From assembly GCA_947628025.1 (NCBI GenBank), contig CANQYH010000161.1, forward strand, positions 1-7,276: a stretch of 7,276 bases of DNA, read 5' to 3'. This document shows positions 1 through 5,397 of the stretch, piece by piece. Below the pieces are notes generated by a model. The model was not told the origin of the DNA. It searched no databases and saw nothing but the letters and a program-made list of their open reading frames with translations. This DNA comes from an uncultured Lachnospiraceae bacterium. GTDB lineage: Bacteria; Bacillota; Clostridia; Lachnospirales; Lachnospiraceae. A program made the translations under genes and the position numbers. Every line of letters starts with the position of its first letter. Positions within the stretch are counted from its first letter, which is position 1.

Positions 1-2
1 GC

Positions 3-572
3 GGGTACCGGCTCGTGTGCCTGGGGGAGATGGGGATCGGCAATACGACCACATCCAGCGCGGTGGCCTCGGTGCTTTTGGAAATGGAACCGGCGGCGGT
101 CACGGGCCGGGGCGCGGGGCTTTCCGGAGAGGGCCTGAGGCGGAAACAATGGGTGATCGAGGAGGGAATCCGCCGAAGAAAGCCGGACCCGGCAGACCCG
201 GTGGATGTGCTGTCCAAGGTCGGCGGTCTGGACCTGGCGGGTCTGGCCGGTGTCTGCCTGGGCGGGGCGGTTTACCATATGCCGGTGGTGCTGGACGGGG
301 TGATCACGGCGGCCGCGGCATTGGCGGCGGCGCGGCTTTGTCCGGCTGTGACCGATTATCTGCTGGCTTCCCATGTGTCCGCGGAACCTGCGGGGCGGAT
401 GATCCTGGAGGAGCTGGGCCTGCAGGCGGCGGTCACGGGCGGGCTGTGCCTGGGCGAAGGAACGGGGGCCATGACTTTCGTGCCGATGCTGGATATGGCC
501 GCGGACGTGTACCGGAACATGAGTACGTTTGCGGAGATCGAGATCGAGGCGTATCATCCAATGCGGGACTGA
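3..572 (+). CDS. cobT: Nicotinate-nucleotide--dimethylbenzimidazole phosphoribosyltransferase, C-terminal part (5' end outside window)
   Basis: CobT transfers phosphoribose from nicotinate mononucleotide to dimethylbenzimidazole or another lower-ligand base, giving alpha-ribazole phosphate for the nucleotide loop of cobalamin; it is cytosolic. About 189 residues are present, from the frame entering at base 3 to TGA at 570-572, roughly the C-terminal half of a family usually near 350 residues. Visible family motifs are GEMGIGNTTTSSAV near the start, the GRGAGLS segment, the glycine-rich LSKVGGLDLAGLAG stretch, and GEGTGAM close to the C terminus. The glutamate at 456-458 in GEGTGA aligns with the catalytic base (Glu317) of Salmonella CobT. 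The reading frame is intact and looks functional. The GTG at 15 is internal, not a start. cobU and cobS follow, consistent with a nucleotide-loop assembly cluster. Identification is secure; only the upstream half is unseen. Confidence 0.96.
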   Translation, partial: GYRLVCLGEMGIGNTTTSSAVASVLLEMEPAAVTGRGAGLSGEGLRRKQWVIEEGIRRRKPDPADPVDVLSKVGGLDLAGLAGVCLGGAVYHMPVVLDGVITAAAALAAARLCPAVTDYLLASHVSAEPAGRMILEELGLQAAVTGGLCLGEGTGAMTFVPMLDMAADVYRNMSTFAEIEIEAYHPMRD

Positions 573-609
573 CCGGGGGAGGATGGGGCGATGGGGCAGT
601 TTCGCATGC

Positions 610-796
610 GCGCAAAGCAGGAGAGCGATAGGGCCCTAGGGAATGTGCGGAACAGAATGTCAAGATGATATTGAATTGCGTACAAGGCAGGAGAGCGATG
701 GGACTGCGAGTTGTGTGCAGAATAGGATGTCAATACGGTATTGGTCTACTGCGCAAAGCAGGAGAGCGATGCAGACATAAGTTGTGCGCAGAGCAG
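610..796. repeat. Imperfect 70-71 bp tandem repeat, about 2.7 units, between cobT and cobU
   Basis: Three units each carry the exact 13-mer GCAGGAGAGCGAT, at 617-629, 687-699 and 758-770 (spacing 70 and 71 bp). Units 1 and 3 share 20 identical bases at 610-629 and 751-770. The homology extends through the whole unit: an agttgtgtgcaga-like segment occurs in units 2 and 3 (708-720, 779-791), and a gaa(c/t)ag(a/g)atgtcaa segment in units 1 and 2 (650-662, 720-732). The third unit decays near 796, just before the cobU ribosome binding site. Units 1 and 2 each hold a 13-bp odd-centred dyad: CAATACGGTATTG at 731-743 is perfect, and CAAGATGATATTG at 661-673 matches 5 of 6 pairs. No B12-riboswitch box, terminator hairpin or convincing promoter is visible in the 247-bp gap. 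It may belong to a genome-wide intergenic repeat family, which is inference. Confidence 0.85.
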
Positions 797-819
797 CCAA
801 AATACGCGGAGGTAAAAGA

Positions 820-1545
820 ATGTTGTATCTGGTGACGGGAGGCAGCGCCAGCGGGAAATCGGCCTATGCGGAATCGCTGCTTTTGCAGTCGGAGGCGAAA
901 CACAGGGTCTATCTGGCGACGATGCGGCCCTGGGATGAGGAATGTGTGAAGCGGATCGAGCGCCACCGCTGGATGCGGGAGGGCAAAGGCTTTTCCACGG
1001 CGGAGGTATACGGCCGGATCCGCGGAGAGGAATTACTGGCGCAGATGAGGCCGCTTGACTGCGGGGATGAGCCTTTCGGAAAAACGGTTCAGGCCGCACT
1101 GGAGAAAACGGCCGGATCCGGGACGGCGAAAGATTTAAGACAGGAACGGCCGGACGCGCAGACCACAGCTGCAGAACTGGGAGACGCTCGCCTGGCGTCT
1201 GCGAAAATATTTCCGGACACGGCGGTTCTTTTAGAGTGCATGTCCAATCTGCTGACAAATCTGTTTTACAGCCCCCTGTACGACCGGGAGGGACTGGCGG
1301 AACTGGCCGCGTCGGATCTTTTGTGGCTGAACGGACAGGTGAAAGACCTGATCGTCGTGACAAACGAGGTGTTTTCCGACAGTGAAGATTACGATGCGGA
1401 AACGGAACTCTTCCGCAGAATCCTGGGCCGGATCAACCAGGCGCTGGCAGCCGAGGCGGACCGGGTGACCGAGGTCGTATTCGGGATACCGGTCGCATGG
1501 AAAGCGAAAGAAAGTATGCTGGATCAATCAGTCGCTGGCAGCTGA
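820..1545 (+). CDS. cobU: CobU-type adenosylcobinamide kinase / adenosylcobinamide-phosphate guanylyltransferase, atypical long form
   Basis: CobU phosphorylates adenosylcobinamide and then transfers GMP to give adenosylcobinamide-GDP, the substrate of CobS. ATG 820 is preferred over in-frame upstream codons because GGAGGT at 808-813 is well placed and the P-loop then sits at the N terminus. Visible motifs: P-loop GGSASGKS (residues 7-14), YLAT (31-34), RIERHRWMR (45-53) with His49 matching the guanylylated histidine, LLECMSNLLTNL (137-148, matching the usual LLDCLTLWLxNL), VVTNEV (179-184), NQALAAEAD (206-214) and GIPVAWK (222-228). At 241 residues it exceeds the usual length of about 180; the excess lies mainly in residues about 68-132, an insertion with no recognisable motif. 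After NEV the usual GxGIVPxxxxxR is replaced by an acidic stretch, FSDSEDYDAET. The last residues, DQSVAGS, come from a frameshifted read into a duplicated copy of its own 3' end. Probably functional in part, with activity depending on the short paralog downstream (inference). Confidence 0.88.
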   Translation: MLYLVTGGSASGKSAYAESLLLQSEAKHRVYLATMRPWDEECVKRIERHRWMREGKGFSTAEVYGRIRGEELLAQMRPLDCGDEPFGKTVQAALEKTAGSGTAKDLRQERPDAQTTAAELGDARLASAKIFPDTAVLLECMSNLLTNLFYSPLYDREGLAELAASDLLWLNGQVKDLIVVTNEVFSDSEDYDAETELFRRILGRINQALAAEADRVTEVVFGIPVAWKAKESMLDQSVAGS

Positions 1546-1605
1546 GGCGGATCGGGTGACGGAGGTCGTGTCCGGGATACCGGTCGTATGGAAAGCGAGA
1601 GAAAA
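1431..1605 (+). repeat. Partial tandem duplication of the cobU 3' coding end (91-bp offset)
   Basis: Bases 1431-1514 and 1522-1605 align without gaps at 74 of 84 positions. The first copy encodes the INQALAAEADRVTEVV...GIPVAWKA C-terminal segment of CobU in frame. The offset of 91 bp is not a multiple of three, so the second copy is read out of frame from the upstream gene and the CobU frame stops at 1543-1545 inside it. Of the ten differences, about half are synonymous when both copies are read in the CobU sense (for example aac/aat, gcc/gct, gac/gat, acc/acg, gta/gtg). Homology stops abruptly at both ends. Confidence 0.93.
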
Positions 1606-1672
1606 CGCCGCTTCGCCGGGACGGTGGTCTGTCCGGGGAAAGCGATTCAGGGGCGAGGCGCGGTTTGCGTGA
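1522..1672 (+). pseudogene. Frameshifted remnant of a cobU 3' end
   Basis: Reading from 1523 in the second forward frame gives INQSLAAEADRVTEVVSG, then IPVVWKARE, recognisably the CobU C-terminal motifs NQxLAxxAD and GIPxxxK. An Arg/Gly-rich tail follows and ends at TGA 1670-1672. It has no start codon with a ribosome binding site, no P-loop and no histidine region, so it cannot act as CobU by itself. It is either the original 3' end of cobU displaced by an upstream duplication, or a decaying extra copy. The remaining bases to 1728 show no gene; GGAGGG at 1715-1720 serves cobS. Confidence 0.75.
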
Positions 1673-1728
1673 GATCCGGCCGCATCAGGCCCTTATAGAC
1701 AGCATAAGATTTTTGGAGGGAATGTAGT

Positions 1729-2499
1729 ATGAAGATACTCGGCAGCCTGGTCATTGCATTTTCCATGTATTCCCGTATCCCGATGCCCAGGATGGAGTGG
1801 ACGCGGGAGCGGATGGAATATGCGCTTTGCTTTTTCCCGCTGGTGGGTCTGGTCCAGGGCTTGCTTTTGTGCCTGCTTTTCCCGCTGGCGCAATGGCTGG
1901 GCGGGGGGCAGGCGTTTTTGCAGAGCGTGTGCGGGACGGTGCTGCCGCTGCTTCTGACCGGCGGGATCCACATGGACGGTTTTTTGGATGTGTCGGACGC
2001 CCGCTCCTCATTTGGTGACGCCCAAAAGAAGCTGGAGATATTGAAAGATCCCCATATCGGTGCGTTCGCCGTGATCCGCTGCGGCATGTACCTGCTTTTA
2101 TATTTGGGAATCTTTTCCATGATCGATCGAAGTATGCTTCCGGCCGTCGGAGCGGTCTATGTGGCAGAGAGGGCCCTGAGCGGCTGGTCGGTGGTCTCAT
2201 TCCCGAAAGCGAAAAAGGACGGCCTGGCGGCGTCTTTTGCGGGCGGGGCCAGAAAACGGGCCGTGGGCGTCTGTACGGCGGTCTATCTGCTGTGGAGCCT
2301 GTGTATTTTCTGGCGGACCATGGGCCTTTTGGCCGCCTGCGCGGGTGCGTTGGCCGCTGCGGCGATGTTTGCATGGTACAAACGGATGGCGGTCAGGGAA
2401 TTCGGCGGTGTGACCGGCGACCTGGCCGGGTATTTTCTGCAGACGGCAGAGCTGGCGCTGCTGGCGGTCATCGCTGTCTGTGGCCGGTTGGCGGTCTGA
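1729..2499 (+). CDS. cobS: Adenosylcobinamide-GDP ribazoletransferase (cobalamin-5'-phosphate synthase)
   Basis: CobS is the integral membrane enzyme that condenses adenosylcobinamide-GDP with alpha-ribazole (or its phosphate) to close the nucleotide loop of cobalamin. The ATG at 1729 follows GGAGGG (1715-1720) at 8 nt and yields 256 residues, a normal family length. Motifs: FSMYSRIPMP at the N terminus (11-20); the polar signature GGIHMDGFLDVSDA (78-91) with Asp83, Asp87 and Asp90; the following LEILKDPHIGAF (102-113); and FGGVTGDLAG near the C terminus (225-234). Several hydrophobic stretches fit membrane helices, for example about residues 33-52, 60-77, 121-136, 180-215 and 238-252. The signature reads DARSS where many homologs have DGLGS; the aspartates are kept, so activity is expected. 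It sits between the two CobU-type genes and uses the product of the CobU step. Confidence 0.95.
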   Translation: MKILGSLVIAFSMYSRIPMPRMEWTRERMEYALCFFPLVGLVQGLLLCLLFPLAQWLGGGQAFLQSVCGTVLPLLLTGGIHMDGFLDVSDARSSFGDAQKKLEILKDPHIGAFAVIRCGMYLLLYLGIFSMIDRSMLPAVGAVYVAERALSGWSVVSFPKAKKDGLAASFAGGARKRAVGVCTAVYLLWSLCIFWRTMGLLAACAGALAAAAMFAWYKRMAVREFGGVTGDLAGYFLQTAELALLAVIAVCGRLAV

Positions 2500-2598
2500 G
2501 ACGGTGCAATGACGGCGCTTGGCCGGGACAGAGAGCGGGGGCGGCGTATCGTCCGGAAGCGGGCGAAACACATTTTAACGTTAGGGAGGAACAAAGTC

Positions 2599-2931
2599 AT
2601 GAAGCTGGTGGTCGGCGGCGCGTACCAGGGAAAACGGAAGTTTGCGCAGAACATGTGGGCGGACACATATCCTGTCTTTGCAGACTTTCATCTGAAGATC
2701 CGGAAACTTATGGAAGAAGATCGCGACGTCGCGGAATATATCGGCGGACTGCTGGCGGAGTATCCGGACGCCGTGATCCTCTTGGATGAGGTCGGCTGCG
2801 GGATCGTGCCGATGCGCGCGGAGGACCGGCGGTACCGCGAAGAGGTGGGCTGCGCGGGGCAGCTGCTGGCGCAGCGCGCGGAGGAAGTATACCGGGTGGT
2901 CTGCGGCATTGGGACGCGGATCAAGCCGTGA
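2599..2931 (+). CDS. Short CobU-like protein (110 aa) lacking the guanylylation-histidine region
   Basis: The start at ATG 2599 is chosen because AGGGAGG (2583-2589) is well spaced and because it puts a P-loop-like GGAYQGKRKFA at residues 6-16. Residues 59-71 read VILLDEVGCGIVP, followed by RRYREEVG (77-84), a QLLAQRAEEVYRVV stretch (88-101) and GIGTRIK (103-109). These match the C-terminal half of CobU (xNEVGxGIVPxxxxxRxYR...GxxNQxLAxxADxVxxVxxGIPxxxK). The middle of CobU, including the HRxxR block and the LLDCLTLWLxNL segment, is absent, and 110 residues compares with about 180 for the family. The P-loop has Arg13 where Ser or Thr is usual. It probably binds nucleotide or cobinamide and belongs to the cobalamin cluster. 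It could be a partner subunit of the long CobU, a cobinamide kinase alone, or a decaying paralog. The frame is intact and the motifs well kept, which argues against decay. Confidence 0.85.
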   Translation: MKLVVGGAYQGKRKFAQNMWADTYPVFADFHLKIRKLMEEDRDVAEYIGGLLAEYPDAVILLDEVGCGIVPMRAEDRRYREEVGCAGQLLAQRAEEVYRVVCGIGTRIKP

Positions 2932-2941
2932 GAATTTTTGA

Positions 2942-2970
2942 TTGGAAAATAATCGATCCTTTTGTATAAT
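2942..2970 (+). promoter_or_regulatory. Sigma-A-type promoter for the DUF1538/P-II gene pair
   Basis: TTGGAA at 2942-2947 (4 of 6 to the -35 consensus), a 17-nt AT-rich spacer, then a perfect TATAAT at 2965-2970. It lies 11 nt after the stop of the CobU-like gene and about 100 nt before the DUF1538 start, so the following pair can be transcribed independently of the cobalamin genes. The implied 5' leader is about 95 nt, enough for a regulatory element, though I recognise none. No intrinsic terminator for the cob genes is seen upstream of it. Confidence 0.65.
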
Positions 2971-3071
2971 ATGAAGTAAGCGGTTCCGGGGCGGCAGCTT
3001 CTTTCTGCGTGAGGCAGGATGAGATCCAAGCCGGGGCTGCGGAGAGAATGAAATTGGGCAAGGAGAGCCGT

Positions 3072-4610
3072 ATGCGTTTATACAGGTCAAAACTCCGGGA
3101 AAAGATGGGAGAATCGTTAAAGGCAGTCCTGCCGGTGGCGGGGATCGTGCTTTTGTTGTCCTTTACGGTCGCGCCGGTTCCCGCGGGTATTCTTCTGGAA
3201 TTTCTGGCGGGGGCGGCGCTTCTTTTGATCGGGATGATGTTTTTTACGTTAGGAGCGGAGCTTTCGATGACGCCGATGGGCGAGCGGACCGGCGGGAGCC
3301 TGGCGAAGTCACGTAAGTTGTGGCTGATCATGGTCATGGGATTTTTGCTGGGGTTTGTGGTGACCGTATCGGAGCCGGATCTGCAGGTGCTGGCCAATCA
3401 GGTGCCGTCGATCCCCAATCAGGTGCTGATCCTGGCGGTGGCCGGTGGCGTGGCCGCTTTTCTGGTGCTGGCGCTTCTGCGTATGCTGTTTAAGGTGCCG
3501 CTGTCCCCGGTCCTGATCGTTTCTTATCTTTTGGCTATGACGGCGGCTCTGTTTGTGCCGGAGGATTTCCTGGCGGTGGCCTTTGATTCCGGCGGTGTGA
3601 CGACGGGGCCGATGACCGTGCCTTTCATCATGGCGTTCGGCGTGGGCATTTCTTCGGTGCGAAACGACGAGCGGGCCGCGGAGGACAGCTTCGGCCTGGT
3701 AGCTCTCTGCTCCGTCGGGCCGATCCTGATGGTACTGCTTTTGGGGATCCTTTATCATCCTGACGGAGGCGATTATGCCGGTTCGGTACTTTTGACAGCG
3801 GCCGATTCGGTGGAACTGGGACGGCTGTTTACTTCGTCGATCCCGCATTACATGGGGGAAATTTTGATTTCTTTGCTGCCGGTTTTATTGTTTTTCATTG
3901 TGTTCCAGATCTTTTTTCTGAAAATGGAGCGCCGCGCGCTTTTAAAGATCGTTATCGGGCTGGTCTATACATACGTAGGCCTGGTGGTGTTCCTGACCGG
4001 GGCCAATGTGGGATTTATGCCCGCGGGGAACTACCTGGGCCGGATCCTGGCCGCCATGCCGCACCGGTGGATCATCGTGCCCGTCGGCATGGTGATCGGT
4101 TATTTTATCGTAATGGCGGAACCGGCGGTGTATGTGCTGATGAAGCAGGTGGAGGAACTAACCGACGGGGCGGTTTCCGGCGCGGCCATGAAACTGAGCC
4201 TGTCGTTGGGCGTGGCGGTGTCGGTAGGCCTGGCGATGAGCCGGGTACTGACGGGCCTGAACATCCTCTGGTACGTGATCCCGGGCTACGGTCTGGCGCT
4301 GCTTTTGTCTTTCTTTGTGCCGCGGATGTTTACGGCGATCGCGTTCGATTCCGGCGGCGTGGCGTCCGGGCCGATGACGGCGGCGTTTCTGCTTCCGTTT
4401 GCCATGGGAGCATGCCAGGCGGCGGGCGGCAGTCTGGTGCGTGACGCGTTCGGGGTCGTGGCTATGGTAGCCATGACGCCGTTACTCACGATCCAGGGCC
4501 TGGGGCTGATCTACCGCTGGAAGAGCCGTTTGGGGCAAAGGCCGGATCAGGTCGGAACGGCGCCCGCGGGACCGGAACTGTATGGGGAATTTGAGATCAT
4601 TGAATTATAG
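3072..4610 (+). CDS. DUF1538 family integral membrane protein, putative transporter with internal duplication
   Basis: The substrate is unknown; the architecture suggests a transporter or channel in the cytoplasmic membrane. ATG 3072 is chosen because AAGGAG at 3060-3065 precedes it by 6 nt; alternatives at GTG 3009 and ATG 3048 have weaker placement. The 512 residues are mostly hydrophobic with many membrane spans. It consists of two homologous halves: AFDSGGVTTGPMT (170-182) recurs as AFDSGGVASGPMT (424-436), and VSEPDLQVLANQV (99-111) recurs as MAEPAVYVLMKQV (348-360), offsets of about 250 residues. Each half thus carries an acidic EP motif and a DSGG(V)xxGPMT motif, which are candidates for half-helix or substrate-site elements. 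The short N terminus is basic (RLYRSKLREK) and the C-terminal tail after about residue 478 is soluble. Only 14 nt separate it from a P-II-like gene, so it is probably regulated by that protein. Family assignment is from recalled DUF1538 sequence features and is fairly secure; the function is not. Confidence 0.88.
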   Translation: MRLYRSKLREKMGESLKAVLPVAGIVLLLSFTVAPVPAGILLEFLAGAALLLIGMMFFTLGAELSMTPMGERTGGSLAKSRKLWLIMVMGFLLGFVVTVSEPDLQVLANQVPSIPNQVLILAVAGGVAAFLVLALLRMLFKVPLSPVLIVSYLLAMTAALFVPEDFLAVAFDSGGVTTGPMTVPFIMAFGVGISSVRNDERAAEDSFGLVALCSVGPILMVLLLGILYHPDGGDYAGSVLLTAADSVELGRLFTSSIPHYMGEILISLLPVLLFFIVFQIFFLKMERRALLKIVIGLVYTYVGLVVFLTGANVGFMPAGNYLGRILAAMPHRWIIVPVGMVIGYFIVMAEPAVYVLMKQVEELTDGAVSGAAMKLSLSLGVAVSVGLAMSRVLTGLNILWYVIPGYGLALLLSFFVPRMFTAIAFDSGGVASGPMTAAFLLPFAMGACQAAGGSLVRDAFGVVAMVAMTPLLTIQGLGLIYRWKSRLGQRPDQVGTAPAGPELYGEFEIIEL

Positions 4611-4624
4611 GGAGGTGGCGGCGG

Positions 4625-5311
4625 ATGAGCGAACTGTATCTGCTTACGACGATCGCCGGCCGGAACGCGCTGCCCAGGTTCCTCGCTTTCTATGAGAACC
4701 ACGGACTGACGGTCGATCTGGTGACGCTGGGACACGGGACTGCCAACAGCGAGATGATGGATTACTTTGGGCTGGAATCTTCGGAGAGAGCCGTGCTTTT
4801 GACGGTGGTAACGGACCGTGTGTGGCCGGAAGTGAAAAAAGGATTGCGGCGGCGTTTCCAGATCGACGTGCCGGGGACGGGGATTGCGTTTATTGTGCCA
4901 TTGAGCAGCATCGGGGGACGGCGGGAGCTCCGGTTTCTGACGGAGAACCAGGAATTTGTGAAAGGGGAGGAGAGCGCCTTGAAAGATACGCAGCATGAAC
5001 TTTTGATTGTGATCGCGAACCAGGGATACAGCAATATGGTCATGGACGCCGCCAGAGAGGCGGGAGCGGGCGGCGGCACGGTGATCCATGCGAGAGGAAC
5101 GGGAATGGAGCGGGCGGAAGCGTTCTTCGGCGTGACGCTGGCTTCGGAGAAAGAGCTTGTCTTTATCGTAACCAGGACCGAGAGCCGCAGGGCGATCATG
5201 CAGGCGGTGATGCGTAAGGCCGGGATGCAGACCAAGGCAAAGGCCATCGTATTTTCACTGCCGGTGACGGACACGGCAGGGCTGCGCCTGATCGAGGAAG
5301 AGCCGGAATGA
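4625..5311 (+). CDS. P-II-like signalling protein with two tandem P-II-type domains
   Basis: The 228 residues appear to be two P-II/GlnB-like domains in one chain. The first is about 3-105 (begins ELYLLTTIAG, ends GIAFIVPLSSIGG). The second is about 120-222 (begins HELLIVIANQGYSNMVMDAA, then GAGGGTVIHARGTG at 147-160, and ends AIVFSLPVTDTAG). Each shows the beta-alpha-beta pattern expected of a ferredoxin-like fold. The GGTVIHARGTG loop sits where P-II proteins carry the T-loop and nucleotide-binding residues; domain 1 has a diverged GHGTANSEMMDYFG at the equivalent place. GGAGGT (4611-4616) precedes ATG 4625 by 8 nt, and the gene follows DUF1538 by 14 nt, so the two are almost certainly cotranscribed. 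By analogy with GlnK-AmtB it likely binds and gates the membrane partner in response to a nucleotide or small effector; that effector is unknown. There is no classical uridylylation-loop sequence that I can recognise. Confidence 0.82.
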   Translation: MSELYLLTTIAGRNALPRFLAFYENHGLTVDLVTLGHGTANSEMMDYFGLESSERAVLLTVVTDRVWPEVKKGLRRRFQIDVPGTGIAFIVPLSSIGGRRELRFLTENQEFVKGEESALKDTQHELLIVIANQGYSNMVMDAAREAGAGGGTVIHARGTGMERAEAFFGVTLASEKELVFIVTRTESRRAIMQAVMRKAGMQTKAKAIVFSLPVTDTAGLRLIEEEPE

Positions 5312-5397
5312 CGTGAATGTGAGGCATTGTCCCGATTCAGGGCCGTCCGATACGGATACGGGGCGCAGGCAAGAGGGAAAACGAGCGGAGGCAGGAT

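Noticed and set aside
17..631. 204-codon open frame overlapping cobT in another forward frame
   Set aside because: Gly/Arg-rich translation typical of a shadow frame in GC-rich DNA; the cobT frame carries the real family motifs.
573..819. Cobalamin riboswitch upstream of cobU
   Set aside because: The GCAGGAGAGCGAT core is superficially like a B12 box, but it recurs three times, does not match the box consensus, and none of the other conserved riboswitch elements is visible.
1010..1120. 13-bp direct repeat ACGGCCGGATCCG at 1010-1022 and 1108-1120 bracketing part of the CobU insertion
   Set aside because: A 13-base match is not rare in a 7-kb GC-rich window, and the 98-bp offset would shift the frame if it marked a simple insertion.
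5327..5360. Possible MerR-type promoter/operator before the methyltransferase fusion gene (TTGTCC plus GATACGGATACG)
   Set aside because: No acceptable -10 at 17-19 bp and only a weak CCG/CGG dyad; not enough to call.
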